Below are positions 33,472-47,371 of a DNA stretch of 64,000 nt, piece by piece. The notes under the pieces are model-generated. The model was not told the DNA's origin, searched no databases, and saw nothing but the letters and a program-made list of their open reading frames with translations. Source of the stretch: Lateolabrax maculatus (Eukaryota; Chordata; Actinopteri; Acropomatiformes; Lateolabracidae); contig CM062216.1 of the NCBI GenBank assembly GCA_031216445.1, forward strand, positions 8,119,501 through 8,183,500. Reading direction: 5' to 3'. The position numbers and the translations under genes were made by a program. Within the stretch, counting starts at the first letter, position 1. The number at the start of each line of letters is the position of its first letter.

Positions 33472-35714
33472 AACCTACATCAGCAACCTGTGCAGATGGT
33501 GCTAAATCCAACTTGTTTGCATTCGTAATAAGCACTGTGACAACGTAACAGATGCAACATACTATTATGTTTGTTCAGGCCATAAACACAGCCACTAGTA
33601 GTGCAATGACAGCAGCGACAAAATAAAGCCAATGATAGCACAGGATAGGAGGCAAGGGAAATGATCTTCCACTCTCTCTGCGGAATACACAATGTTGCTG
33701 TCATCTCTGGCGAGACGTCTCCGCAACTATTACTTCATATCCTTTTCCTTTCCTTCCTCGGGAACTATGTCAGTTGCATTGAATGGCTATGTGGATACTG
33801 GAGAAATAGGAGAAATGGTGTTAAGTGTCCTGTTTTTCTTCAACTATACAGTCCTTAGTACAGCTTTCAGCCCTAAAGATTTTCCTTACAGAGAGCTAAA
33901 GTCTTTCAAGCTGCTGTCCCACTAGCTTCTGTAACTCAGTGCAGTCTCTCATTTAGGATCGTTTCATTAGTCCATCATAAAAACTGCTGTGTTCCTGGGT
34001 TTGACTACCCATGTTCTAAAATAAAGAAGTATCTGCTACAGCACTTGCTATGAGTATCAAGTTAATGATTTTAACAGTTGAACAACTAAATCTCCCATTA
34101 AGTTTTACCAGTGTAGCAGCACACTTACTTCGACATCCTAACTGTTGGTTTATCCCTTTTCTGTGATATTCACCCACACTCTCTTAAAATGTCATCTTTT
34201 CAACTTTTTGGCAGTAACTTCTGCTTAAAAAAATTTCTACCCCTTTAGCTCTTCCTTTCACATCCCCCTTTGTTCGCACTGTGAGCTGCACAACATATAT
34301 TTATGTTCCAGGGACTGGATTTGTAGCATTTTTGTGTTATCACAAATGAACAGCATATATATATATAATCAGTAGTTTAACTTAAAACATATTGAAAAAA
34401 AGAATTGGTCACAGTCTACATTGTTACTGCTATTTTCCTCGACTGAAATAAGAATAATAATATATATTATAAATAGTTTTGATTTAACCAAGAGCTCCAT
34501 TAAGTATTCCTCTTACAGAAATGTTGTTTGGTGCAAAAATAATCAGTTGAAAAGCTGCAGATGTCTAGATGTCAAGGGATTGACTCTTTTATTTTATATC
34601 CATTTAATACATAAGAAACCAGGTGTTAGTTTAGAAAGAGAGCAGACCAGAGTGTTATAAGAAGCATTCAGACCCCGGCCAATGTACTGTGGCAAGCTTC
34701 ATGCTGTGGATATGTTTTCTAATATTCACCCTCTCCTGTAGTCTGAACTCTATGACCTTTGGGTAAATCACACGTTTCAGAGCGAGAGTGTTGCCATGTT
34801 GCCTCCATGAAAGAAGTTAAGATAAGTGGTGTTCAAAGCCGAAGTTGATGTAACCTCGGCATGCCTCATTAGAGCCTGTGTACTGTATTACTGTAGTTAA
34901 CATTCAGGGACACCTCACATCTTGCTCTTAGACAAAGCAACACAGGCTGCAGAGGGGATAAATTGCTTGCTCCTGCGGCCCTTTTTCTGGCTTACTTACT
35001 TTCTCTTTCTTTCTTTCTCAACTGCTCACAAGAATGGGCACCTTTTATTAAAGGCAAGTGTGTGACGATTAGATAAAAGCCCTTTCCGAATCAATATAAT
35101 TTTTAGTTTACTGAACAGCGGTGTGTATTCTGTTTCCACTAAACCATCCCTGTTGTGACTCATATTTAGTCAAGGAGAGAGAAGGAGTTCGTTGGGGAAA
35201 AGAATTGGAGAACTTCTGAGTTTGATTGAGTTGGCACAGGATTGCTTTCCAACACCCACAACACCACAAGATCTGAACAAAAACAAGATCAACAAGCCAG
35301 AGGGATGTGATTTTATGGTTTTGGTTCAGACCTAAACAAGTTTGTGCTGACACTGCTAGTTTGTTGTTACAGGATACAGTAGTGCAAGAGAGGGCTATGT
35401 AAAGACAGATTGTTTTTTATTTGACACCCCTAAACCCCAAATGTGGTTTAAGTTGAAATAAAACTCCACCAAAGTGGGGTTTAAAAAAATACCATTAAAT
35501 AACAAGCATGGCAGAACCAGAACCAATCATATTACAGGGATCTGGGAAAAAACGCAATTCAGCTTCCAAAGCAGAACACAATTATGGTCCAAAATAGTGC
35601 CAGCTACGCCACTGCTTCCACTGAGCTGAGCTTGGGCAGAGGTTTAACTGAATGTTTGAAAAATACAACTATTATTGCTTTCTGGTACACTATATAATCT
35701 TATAATCTATATAA
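33472..35714. other. Unique AT-rich sequence, no gene seen
   Basis: Short TA run at about 34350-34366. Open frames are short, overlap on both strands and have no motif. Confidence 0.5.
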
Positions 35715-35980
35715 TCTAGTCCAGTCCGTTTAATACTGGTCACTGTATTGCCATTGAACGCTCCGTATCGGCAGCCGCCATCTTGGATATTTGCAAAGTT
35801 GCCTCAGCGGTGCTCGTCTATGTCAGTCATCGTATTAAACCCGCCTCATACTAGATAAATGTTTGTAACTGGCTCGCCTGATACCAGTACCAAGGAAATC
35901 AGTTTGAATGGGAGAAGGGTTAGACGTATCTGCCGGAGCAAATAAAACATGAGCTCGCAGATTTTTCTGGTTACCAGGAT
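35715..35980 (-). mobile_element. MITE family B, copy 3 (left part only)
   Basis: The reverse complement matches copy 1 from its start to about position 250. Shared words are 'cagatacgtct', 'ctcccattcaaa', 'atttatctagtatgaggcgg' then 'gtttaatacgatgactga', 'aaatatccaagatggcgg' and 'agtattaaacggactgga'. The right-hand part of copy 1 is missing. This copy keeps 'gccgccatcttgg', a near-consensus YY1 site. Confidence 0.65.
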
Positions 35981-38882
35981 AACCGACATTGCCATCCCTA
36001 GGGCCATACTGCTAGTCTGGCTAGTACAACAAATGGTCAAAAGCAAAGCATCAGAAGCCAAGATATCCTGACTTTGGGTCAAGTTGAAAAAAAAAATACG
36101 GATCCTACATTTTCCACAATGAAATGCCATATCATTTTTTTGTAAGACTTACCCTCCCTGGTATACGTCTATCAAACTCCATATCTCCAAGCCCAACCTA
36201 AGGTAACCCTGATCACTACAACAGGGTTTCAACAGTACTCCTATAACCAATAAACTAAACTTCACGTTTACAACTGGTTGAGTGCCCCTTTAACTTTACT
36301 ACCATACATGATGAAAAGAGTATTGACCTGAATTTGTCTCAGTGTGTTACTGATTAGCTTTTGATACACAAGTGCTTTTTGGACATTGCTCGATAGTTGC
36401 AGCTGATTAGTGATCATGTGTCTGCTCTGGGTTTGGCTGATGAGAAGACTATTTTGGGGGTTACATTGTAATACTTAATACAATTTGCTAATTCAACAGA
36501 GGCTGCTTGGGTACTTTGGTAATTTAAAAGCAGTTTTCAGTTTAATTCAAATTGTGTCTTTAAGGCAGCACTTACAATAGAGCTATTTCTGGTTAATTCA
36601 TTTTCTATTAAATGCACTTTAAAGTCTTATTATTTTTTTTTTTCTCAGACAAGACAACACAAGTTTGCTTGGTCAGTGCCTCAGATGCTCTTTTGAGACT
36701 GTGAACAAAGGCTGGTATGAGCCATTAAAGTTCAACAACCAAGCTCGCTGATGCACTGTAACTAATACGACTAGGCTATACCACTCCATCTGTCCATCAG
36801 TGATTTCCATCAGGGCCGAGTCTGGATTTGATCTGATTTCTTTTGATGTTATTTTTCTCTATCACATGTTCAAAAGGCACACAGGATCCAAGTAAGCATG
36901 TCAGTTCTAACACCCGTCCGCTCAGTGACAGGGAGATGGATAACTGTCACTGGTTTTCTGCAGGCTGACATAACTGACTTTTCAAGAGTACTCATAAATA
37001 CATTCCCTCTGTCAAGCAACTCTGTTTCTTTTTCCTTTGGTGTTCTATAAAGTCTTTAAAGGTTGTTGCTTTCTGCCAGCGACAATCTCAGATCTGGAGC
37101 TCCTTGACTTTGCTGACGCCAACAGCCATGAGGCAATGCCCTTGAATCCTCAAAGACATATTCTATATTTTCCATTACATGCATTCATGACTGTCAATGT
37201 TGTGAAATGATAACCTGTATAGTGTCTATGTAGAATAATGGTGAAGAAATGTGCAGTCCGGTGGTTTAAAAATGTTTAGCAAAGATGGGTTGTAGAAGTA
37301 AGAGCTTCAAAGAATGAAGCACTAACATTCACTGGCCCCATCAATTTAAGTTATAAAATATCCACTTATAATATTTAAAAGTTGACTTATTATTCATTGC
37401 CTAGGTGGCAGGCCTGCTTTGTGACCAGTCAGTTCTACAGGAAGAGTATTGTCTGGACTGAATACTGACAACATTTTGGATTTGTAGAATTTAAGCCAAA
37501 TTAGCGAGTGTCATGGTACCTGTTCTAAAACCTACTGTAAATTAATTAGTTAAATAATTAATTCAATACTAATTACCTTAGAATTGACTTTTACGTTTGC
37601 TTGATAAATGTAAACACTTGCTGGACATTCTTGAAATAGTCAATAGATGTGCAGATTATTACTAAATAGCTGTGAATTTGACGAGGCCTGGTGGTACCCA
37701 TGAAAATCTCTATAAATAACATGTAAAATGTAAGTATAAGTGTAGGCATGGCTCAGAGTGAATACAGTACATAGTTAGGAATAATTTGCTGCGACTGGGA
37801 TTGATGAAGCTCGCTGGGAGTGATATTTTGTTTTCCCCCCATCTGGGCTGGTAATACCATTTCTGAATTTTGAGTTTTGAAAAATAACCACAATCAGACC
37901 AGAAAGCAGGCTTGTGCAAATCATTTAGTTATTTGTGGGATTTGTGACAAAAACATTTAACATGTGCCCCATGATAATATCAGCAAATCACTGAGGTTAT
38001 TTTCAAGTGTTCAAGTTGGTTCTCTGCTACATGATTATTTTAAAATTTGAAACTAGTCTTCATATTCCTTTTCATACCTGGGGCTGATATAGCACACAAC
38101 TCTAAATGTTCTTTTCCTGCTGTGGTGAAGACGCTATAACTTGTCAGTTTAATGAAATTCCACAAGTTGACTTCACGTAGGACTGAGAGGGACTTTTCGT
38201 TTATGCTGATGGGTCAGAGTCAGCTTTGGCAAACACCATAATTCAGACCAACAGCTCAAGGTGTTTTACGCTTCACACAACCTTCTCTCCACGGTGTGTC
38301 TGAGAGTGAGCACGGAGGGAAATAACTTAGGCAAAAAGCAGCTGCAAAGTGAGCTATAAAGCAGCACTGTGACATCCTAATGGCCTGAAAATCATCCCAG
38401 CCTTAATGGCCCTGCTAGAAATGATGAAGCAACATCTGCTTACAACTTCAGTGATGTCTCAATAACATAAACAAATATAAACTAACCTGTCTGGTCAGCC
38501 ATTCCTCTTTCTCCCTCTCTGCTCTTATCTCGCCCTCATTGATCTCCCCTTGGCCATCTCTCATTTTTCTCCTTTCATGTAATCAACCTTTCTCTTGACA
38601 TCTTTCCTCTCAGCATCACATTCTCCTCATGCCATCTCTATTGCTTTTTGAGTGTGTGCACCATCAGCTCCTCTTTCCCAGCGGCCGAGTCTTGTCTCGT
38701 TGGGAGGTGATTTGCATCAGGGTGAACTGGAATACTGTAGTCGAGTAGCAGGAGTCAGCAGGGCTCTAATAAATTGAGAGGCTCTGAGTCGTAATCCTAC
38801 TCTTTTCCCCTCCTGTGCTGACAGAGTGGTCCAGAGAGGATGCAGTAACAGATTAAAGAGGCTCACAACTTACTACACACTC

Positions 38883-38940
<58 letters not shown>

Positions 38941-41900
38941 ACAGAGGTGAGAGGATCCTCTTAACATCCTCCCACCAGAACACACTGATCTACAGCTCTG
39001 GGTGAGAGTCAGCAACATCACCAGGGTTTACTACTGTAGGGTCTCAAGCAGAAATAATTTGTACTATTCGCTCAGTACAGAACTGTTTTTTCCTTTCTTT
39101 TTTTGTAATAGGCTCTGTAATCACACAAGAGCAATAGAGAGAGCAACAATGATAGCATTGATCATTCCTGCAAACAGCTTAAATCAAATTAAAAACTACT
39201 CTATATTCACAGTCAGCACCACAGATGCGCATACCAAGTATTGGACTTGGAGAATCTGTGTTTGCACAGCTGAACATAAATATTATGTATGACACCATGA
39301 CCACCTGACCTTAACCAAAAAGCCTTGACTGCATAAATTTAACCAGAGCTTAATTATAGTTGTGGCAGTTCAGTAAAGTGTCCTGTGGGTACTGTATGTG
39401 ACTTGTTAAGACCGAACCTCAAGCATGTTTGGAGATTATTTGCTCCAAAAAACCTGCATTGCCAAAACACATGGATCTTCCAGGAAAACTACAGCTATGG
39501 CAAATAAGCACAAAACATAAAGTTTAATAAAGATGGATATTGTCATGTGTTTGCCAGCAGTCTATAATGCAAAACATGAAAACATTAACCAAGGGCATAC
39601 TTTGAATCAAGTTTCTTTCTATCCATTGGCTAAAGAGCATTAACTCATAGAAGAGCACACGGCCGTACTGAATATCATTATGTGCCACCAAAACTATCCC
39701 CACCTCCTACACACATTTAAAAATCAACCAAAGTGGGGGTGGGTACGCAGGAGGCTGTTTCTACTGTTTACAGATAAAGATAAAATAAAGGTGTAATACT
39801 GTGTTGTAAAATCCTTTTTGTAAGTATTACAGACTGATGTACAGTGTTTTTGGAGTCTGGGAAGCTTTTAAATGGGGAAAATGCTTTTTGGACAGCAGGT
39901 TATTTTTTTATTTTTTAGTTTCAGTAGTACAGTTGACCTCTGGAACACTTTGACAGCAAGGATGAGTGGCTGCACTGTATCAACTCTCTTTATTCATCTT
40001 TATTTTAAGGGTGTCTCCAGTTTTAAACTTGAAAAAACCTTTCATGAATGATAGAGTTCTCCATGAAAAAGCAATCAATTTTGGATAGTAAGGTGTCTCG
40101 TTTGACTGGATTTGTTTGCTCTTCAGTGTGTGAACCTTGATAGGTAAAGTAAAAATATGGAGCGATGAAATGTTTTCCACCATGACTTTGACGGAAAAAC
40201 GAACTTTCCTGTAGAGCTGTGGGGGAGACAGAATGTACATTATGTGTTGATGTGACTTCTGGAGGACTCTGAACGTGTCCTTGCTGGATCCTCTGCACTA
40301 GTTTTTTTTTTTTTTTTGTGCTTTTATTTTTTAAATCAGCTTCACTCAGCTATTGTCTGTCAGTCAATTAAAGAATGTAGAGCTTTGCCTTTCACAGCAG
40401 CAGATGAGAAGCTTTTCTCATAATGGATTATGCATTGCAATTCCCAGTGAATGTCTTACAGGAAGGACCCTTGAATAGCAAGCAGTAGAAAAGAAGTGGA
40501 ACGATTTTCACTTTAACCTTTTCATCTGCATCTATGGGATGAGTGGAGCGAAGCCTTCGGTTGTCTCCATGAAGTATAAAAAGGAGATTTTTCCCATTTT
40601 ACTGTGTTAGTTCAGTGTGTGTTTTGGCGATATTGTAATAGCCGCTTTAATGCAGAGAGGAAGGTTATAATCACTTGTTTGGTGATAAGCTGACTAGTGA
40701 TGTTATGCTGTCAATCCTCTCCTCAAGTAAATTACTGTGTCATCTAATGTGCACCTCTGGAAAGGGATTAGTGAATGATATTGTTACGACACAGACTGAA
40801 GCCCATTTCGTCTGTCTTTGACAGTCTACCTCTGTGGTTTATGTGCCGTTGTATTCATTGCTTTTGTCCCCCAAAAGCGGAAGACTGCAATCAATTTGTC
40901 CACCGGGTGATTTAAAATGTTTGGTCACTTTCATCACGGCTGATGTTCAGAGTAAAGTATATACCTCCGCTAAGTTTAACATCAAGGCCTATTCCGTTAA
41001 ATGATATGGGATCTGTCACTGCATGAATTTTGGCCCTTAAGAGGAGGAGAGGTGGGCGACAGCTGTGTTTGTCAAAGGGTTACTTGACATTGATGTGTTA
41101 TATTGATGCCGGTCGTCCTTCAGAGAGCATTAAAGCTTTCCCATTTTGTGTGGCAGGTTCTGTAATGTAAAGCCTTGTTTGTATCTGTGGAAGATGAAAA
41201 GGTTCAGATGCAGTTCATCACACATCATCTCTCACAGCGAAACAACATGCACTGTCTGCTCATCATAAAATCCTTAAAGCTTTGTTTTTCTTTTCATTGT
41301 TCTCATTCAGGGAAAGTCAAGGGTCAGACTTGAGGGTGGAAACTGTATTTAGCATAATAGCCACTTTTTTAGAGAGGAGTAATCTCATCTGCAAAACCAA
41401 AGTTAATGTCTCTTGGCTTTTCATGAAGTGCTTTTAGTGAATCTCTCTAAAATCTATTCTAAAACACTTAACATCAGGACTGTCATCTAAAAGTGAACTG
41501 TGGGCAGCATACAGTACGTGATGCGTTTGACTGTTATTCATTAAGTTGTGGGCTAAGTGGGTTTAATTGATGCTGGTCCATCCGTGGACATTAGACAACA
41601 AACTACATGACAACTAATATAGTGAAATTATTGATTACAGCAGCCGACAAAGAAAATTAAATGAACAGTAATTAAGTTAAGAATGGAGCAAAAAATAGGA
41701 AATGTGCAGTTGCAAAATAAAGTGAAAAACATTTAAAAATACAAAAAGGCTACTTTTTACAGTATGGCAGTAATGGCAAATGTGGATAGACTGAGAACAT
41801 TAAATCAAACTTTAAAATCACACCATATGTACAACTTATCATAGTAATAGTACATATACTTAGTTTTTACAAAAGAGGCAATTAATATGAATGTTGTATT

Positions 41901-44450
41901 TATTATATCAATGTATCAGCATTAATATTGCATTCTAGCGGTTACTATATTGAATTGCATCCTGATAACTGATGTGTGACCAATGTCATAGATTTTTATG
42001 TTTTAAATATAGTAATGACTTAGTTCATTGTCAAGAAATACAATTTATGGACAGTACATATTATATAGTAAATAGTATATACAGTAAATTCTAATTTTCT
42101 TACCCAAAAAATTATTTGACTGCCGTTTCCTTGACTGAAAAGAAGTTTGGCATAAGTTTTGATAAAGCATGGGAGTTTAGTGCAAATGTTCTTTAAACGG
42201 CTGCCATCCCTCAGTCTGATACCGTGAAGATGTTCTGACTTGTAGGTATTTTATTCATCCGTATTGTGTAGCCTCTTGTTTAATAAATTTGGGTTTTCAC
42301 AGCCCCGTTGCTCTAGCTTTGTTCTGGCTTTGATAGCCTGTTAGGGCCTCAGTGCTCAGCATGTTGTGCCATGACGCTGCTGTTGTTCTGTGCAGAACTC
42401 TGGGATTCACCTTAATGGTCTGGGAATGTACAGAGGGATTTGTTCCACACAAGCAGAGGTAAATGGGCATTAACACTCACTGCTGACAATGCGGCATGAC
42501 TTTAAATCCCTTTTCCCTCAGGATCAGTGTAGAGAGCAATCCAGGGACAGACACAAACCCACATGGGGACAGGTTCTCAAACTAAGACAGGACACAAAAC
42601 ACACTCAGCTTGTGCTCTGATAGGGACTGGAAACCTTTTTTATAATTAAGTGTGTACAAACTCCACTCCGAAGGTCAGCCATTATAAGTGTGTTTCTATT
42701 AACAGAGCAAGCTGTTTAAATTTGTAATTATTTTTTTTTTTGGGTCAACTCCTGAGGGAAATATCTGTCTCTTAAGCTGCTAGAAGCTTCGATATGTTCA
42801 CCAGCTAGTCACCAACTGTGTTTGTCTGCCGGTTAGTGCTGAGCTGGTAGTATAAAGTGGGTTTTTGTAGCTGGAGTTTACAAACGTTTCAAGGCTTTCT
42901 TTCTCGTTTGCAGTGTGTGGTGAGTGTGTGATGATCTTCTCAGAAAACATTCTTAGAAAGATAAGAAGGCTGTGCAGTACTATTAGGTTTTTAGTTACAC
43001 CTAAGAAGTATTCTGTTCTTTTACTCCAGAGGTTGTTTAATGGCTTTGTACACATTTAATATATGTGATAAAACATTGTATTTTTTACGAAGAAATTGGG
43101 TGCAGCATGTGATAGATTGGGCAGCAGCGTGGTGGTGGCTGTAACAGAGAATTTCATCGACCTTTTGGAGAAGTAAAGATGCTGACTCTCGAAAGTCAGC
43201 CCTTTCCTCGCTTCTTTAACATCCCTTTCCCCAGCCTGAAGGGGAAACAGTCGAAATATGCAGAGGAAGAGATGGTCATCGGGGTGTGTGACAGCAGTCA
43301 GGTTAGACGCGTGTGCGTGGTTGAGGGACGGGTGGATTTGAACAGTGGATGTGGTGCGGAGAGAAGTAGTAAATACTCTCACCCTCAGAGGCGTGAGAAT
43401 TTCCACAGGCTGCCTCCTGGCTCCAGAGAGTGATAGATAGTTCTTATTAAAGTGGGGGAGGCAATTAAAAAGGAGACAGGGCGAGCCAATCCCTCTCATC
43501 TATAATCACTCTCCCTCCCTACAGTGATGCTGCAGTGCAAGCTTGTGAGAGACACACTGTTTCATTGTAAATTTAGAGAGAGCTTTGTCATCTGTCATGC
43601 TCTCTGATTTATTTAAGATAGTTGTTAATCACTTTTTGATCAGGTGTCATTTTGCTTTGACTGACCAAAGTTCTCTGTGATACTTCCCGTGCTCCAATGT
43701 CAGTATATTTAGTTGCAGATTTTTTCTGCTGCTTCAAAAGCACAGCAGCTTTTCCGTCCAGCTGTTAGCTCCAGCACTGGCAAAGAAGTACACATTTTAT
43801 CAGCAGTATAAGTGAAGTCCTGCCTCCACTTAAGGGATTACCTGGACCCCTGCATCTCTGTCTCTGGTTGGACTGAAGTATTTCTGTTTGGTCATTTCCT
43901 CAGCCAAGTCTGCTCTGCCAAATGGTGCACTCAGCACACAGGAGGGGAAGTGGGCACTGTTACCGTGGGAACAACACAACCCCATAATCTTGCTGTTAAA
44001 TCATACTCCGCAGGCTCAGGACAAAGATTTAAATCAGATACATTGTCAGACGACCTCCTGAAAGTGGCCCATTGGGTCGGTGCAGCTACAAGGTGCCGAG
44101 GCATTTTCACCCAGCTGTTACCACCTCAGAGAATACATAATCAACACTGTTAAAGAATATCTGTTGTTTGTGTGTGTGTAGGTGCGAAGGGACACACACA
44201 TAGTGTACTTCAGTGTGTTTCCTGCAGTGTTGTATTGCAGATGCTGGGCACTTTACCACCACCGCTCATGTCAGACGAGAATATAACACTTTTATGAAAT
44301 ATAACAGTATTATGAAAATCACACAGCAAAGGCCATATATGTAATGAGCTTGTTAATACAAATCTGATAAACATATACTAGCCTATATTATTTGTAAGTA
44401 TTTAAGTCCTTTTTTCTTTTGTAGCTATGCTAGTGGCATACCATGGCAGT
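35981..44450. other. 8.5 kb of mainly unique sequence, no gene seen
   Basis: No exon with paired splice sites or recognisable protein. The only strong simple repeats are (TG)27 at 38884-38938 and a T16 run at 40302-40317. The 40620-41170 part is free of simple repeats and of mixed composition and may be conserved, but I cannot support a function. 41640-42120 is very AT-rich. Confidence 0.45.
38884..38938. repeat. (TG)27 microsatellite
   Basis: An uninterrupted TG tract of 55 bp, among the longest perfect dinucleotide runs in the window. Confidence 0.98.
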
Positions 44451-44469
44451 GTCTGTCTGTCTGTCTGTC
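44451..44469. repeat. (CTGT)n tetranucleotide
   Basis: Nearly five perfect CTGT units directly before the family A repeat copy. Confidence 0.9.
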
Positions 44470-44780
44470 CACCATACAGGTCCAGACTGAAATACGTCAA
44501 CACTTATTGGATCGATCGCCACGACATTCGATACAGACATTAATCTCCCCCTCAGGATGAATTGTAATAACTTTGGTGATCCCCTGAATTTTCACATAGT
44601 GCCACCATCAGGTCAAATATAGCTTAGTGAAGCACTAAACTAAGACGGTGAACATGGTTAACATTATACCTGCTTAAAATCTGCATGTTTGCATTGTCTT
44701 TGTGACCATGTTGGCTTAGTAGTGTTAGCACTTAGCTCTAAGCACCGCTGTGTCTGAGTTGCCTGCATGGCTGTAGACTC
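44470..44780 (+). repeat. Interspersed repeat family A, copy 3
   Basis: It contains 'aacacttattggatcgatcg', 'ttcgatacagacattaatc', 'aataactttggtgatcccct' and 'cacatagtgccaccatcagg', followed by 'gcttagtagtgttagcactt' near the right end. The order matches the copy at 54505-54810 throughout. No coding capacity is seen. Confidence 0.7.
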
Positions 44781-46341
44781 TTTGTCATTTTATGTCTTTA
44801 TTAGAGAGTTGACAGTAGATAAAAGACAGGAAATAAAGCAAGAGATGGGAAATTACATGCAACAACTGGAAACGTTGTATTTCACAGTCAGCTTATTAAA
44901 AACCACCAGGGCACTCCTAATATTAGATTTTGAATATATTTAAATATATAATGTTAACACACAGTTTTGATAATTTACTATTTATAATTTGGTTATTAAA
45001 AAAAAGGTGACAATAATATGTACTTTTTTAAACAAATAAATGTCAAAATAGCCCCTTGTGGACAACCTATGTAATCGCATAATGTCAAAAGTGATTCTAC
45101 ATTGCATTATCTTTTGACATATCCGTGTTGCAATTGGTACATATTGGCCTGACACATACGCTGATATCAATATATCTCTGATTAACAGGGCTCCAGACCG
45201 CTGCCATTTAGTCACATTTTGTGATTTTGTGATTTGAGACATGCAAATATGCTCCCTTTTTTTTTTCTTCTTTAAATCATCATCGTATATCATGTTAAAC
45301 ACCAGGAGGGGGCAAGAATTGGTGTGTGAGTGTGAGATCAAGACAGATTAGAGTGGAGATCAACGCATCATTTACATTGCTAAAGCATAATTACACAATT
45401 TAATTAGAATGTTTCTTAGAGTAAATGCGCTGTTTCTCTTTCGTCTTGAGTCCTTTGTGTCCAGCACTACTTTTATTAGATCTGGTTCTGTCATTTTTAT
45501 TACACTTAAGAGGTGGAAGTTTCATTTTGAACTAATGTTGGAGTTTGGTTGAGAAGTGAGGGTTATTCAGGGCTGCCTCTGTCTTGCTTAAATTGAGAGC
45601 ACTGACTCTTCAACTCCAGGTCTTTTTCTGTTAAGTAAGATTCTATAAATGTTTCTCAGTTCGTGGTCTGTATTGTACTTTCACAATGAAGGAATGAATG
45701 ATTTAAGAATCTATTAGGCAAGCTGTTATATTGTTGGCAAGAATGGCAAAAAACTGTGAGAGAGCTCAGGTATGTTAATTTAGAAGATTAACAAAAGCTA
45801 CAGTAGCTTGCAACATTTATTTTGCAAAAAAGGTTAATATGGCCAGCCAGTGCAAAAAAAGAGTGAAAAACCAATACAGATTCACTCCTCAGTGCCTGTT
45901 TCTTGAATTATATTTTTACTGCATCTATAAAACTTACCGTTAATTGCTAAACTTTGGCTTCACACAAAGTTTTCTATTTTCTTTCTAAGTAAGGCTCTTC
46001 AAATTTGTTTCTTGTGTGGTCCTTGTGAAATATTTCACAGTGAAAATACCAACCTGAAAGGTTCCCTCTACACTAAATGATTCAGTGGAAAATGTATACT
46101 GCCTTCGATCTTGCAGTGCACAAAAGAATCTAATATTGGTGACTCCAGCAATCTTTGGACAGGAGGCTCACTCAGTGCTGTATAGAAAACAATTAGAAAT
46201 TTGCCGTTAATTCATTTGTGATCGTGAATGATGAAAAAATACTTTTGTCTATCGATCTACTCTATTGATTAATTGACTTATTGTGTGTTTGGTAGCTTAG
46301 TTATCACGCCCAAATATTTAGGAAAAGCAGTGGGAGATCAG
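44781..46341. other. Unique AT-rich sequence, no gene seen
   Basis: No supported feature. The 119-codon minus frame at 44982-45341 is AT-driven and has no motif. Confidence 0.5.
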
Positions 46342-46568
46342 ATCATGTTAATGTTAATTTAAAATCACATGTCATATGTGTTTTGTTGCACATTCTAAAT
46401 ATTTCTCTCTCTTTCTGCCTTTCTTTTCCCAATTGGGTTAACGGTCTCCCGTGCCCTTCCTCCTGCTGGGTCACCTTCCCCCATCGCCTCACCCTCCTGA
46501 TCCGGGCTTTCCTCTGGGCTCCACCACCTCGCCTCCGGCCCTTTTGGCTTGCTGTTTTAGGTAAGTGT
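46342..46568 (+). promoter_or_regulatory. Candidate recursive splice site (zero-length exon)
   Basis: There is no AG dinucleotide from 46342 to 46558. This tract is pyrimidine-rich from about 46397 and contains 'ttctctctctttctgccttt', branch-point-like 'ggttaac' (about 46437) and 'tcctgat' (A at 46500). It ends 'ggcttgctgttttag' at 46560, immediately followed by GTAAGTG, a strong donor. A good acceptor abutting a good donor is the definition of a recursive splice site used to remove long vertebrate introns in steps. A following donor GAG|GTCAGG at 46659/46660 could define an accompanying 99-nt exon. The sequence features are direct; the function is inferred. Confidence 0.4.
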
Positions 46569-47303
46569 TCTGTTTTATAGTATTACTCACAGCCTGCCTC
46601 CCCTGGCTGTGGAGCTGTGTGAGATGCTTTTCCAGTAGAGTCTTCCTCCCACAGCGGAGGTCAGGCATAGATTTAGCACTTGGCCGCACCAGACTGGACT
46701 GGACTGGACTGAGCTGGACAGTCTGCCCAGAGCAATTTAAGACCTTACTACTCATTCAGTGAAACAAGCTTGTAGAGACATGCTGCACTTGCTGAGGAGA
46801 CACCATGCTTTGTAGCTGTGCTTAGGCTACAAGGTTACAAGTCAGTGGTTTGTTCATGTAGAGAGAAAATGAGTTTTTACATGTTTCAGCAATGCATTTT
46901 GGGACACGTGAAAATAAATAAGATGTAATCTACCATGACAACAGTGCATAATCGTGTCATCTTCTGTGAGAGACAGAAAAAAGAAATTGAAAAACACAAT
47001 AATCCCACCATGACCTCACTGCTTTGGATATTTTTATTGAAGTGTACGTGGTCCACCAGCCAGGCAGTTGTTACAAATTGTAGCTGCTGCAAAAGAGAGA
47101 CCTTTGTGAGACATGTAATCTGCCCAGTGATACAGAAGTAAAAAGTGAAAATTGATAGAAAAGTGAAAACTTTTGAGAGACAGAGAGCCGTTCAGGAGGA
47201 CTATTAAGTGAATGACTTTCCTGCAGTATGACAGTATCTGAGGAAAGGATTGATATTGATTTTCTTGCAATTTTAAGCTTTGGATTGATTTTACAAATTC
47301 AGA

Positions 47304-47306
<3 letters not shown>
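46569..47306. other. Unique sequence
   Basis: It contains a short (GGACT)n pentamer run at about 46692-46710. No gene is seen. Confidence 0.5.
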
Positions 47307-47353
<47 letters not shown>

Positions 47354-47371
47354 GTTATTATTATTATTATA
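47307..47371. repeat. (TTA)n microsatellite, 65 bp
   Basis: About 21 TTA units with one TTG interruption near 47353. Confidence 0.97.

Noticed and set aside
40560..40590. 'gaagtataaaaaggag', a TATA-box-like sequence
   Set aside because: No initiator, CpG island or downstream coding exon; such words are frequent in AT-rich DNA.
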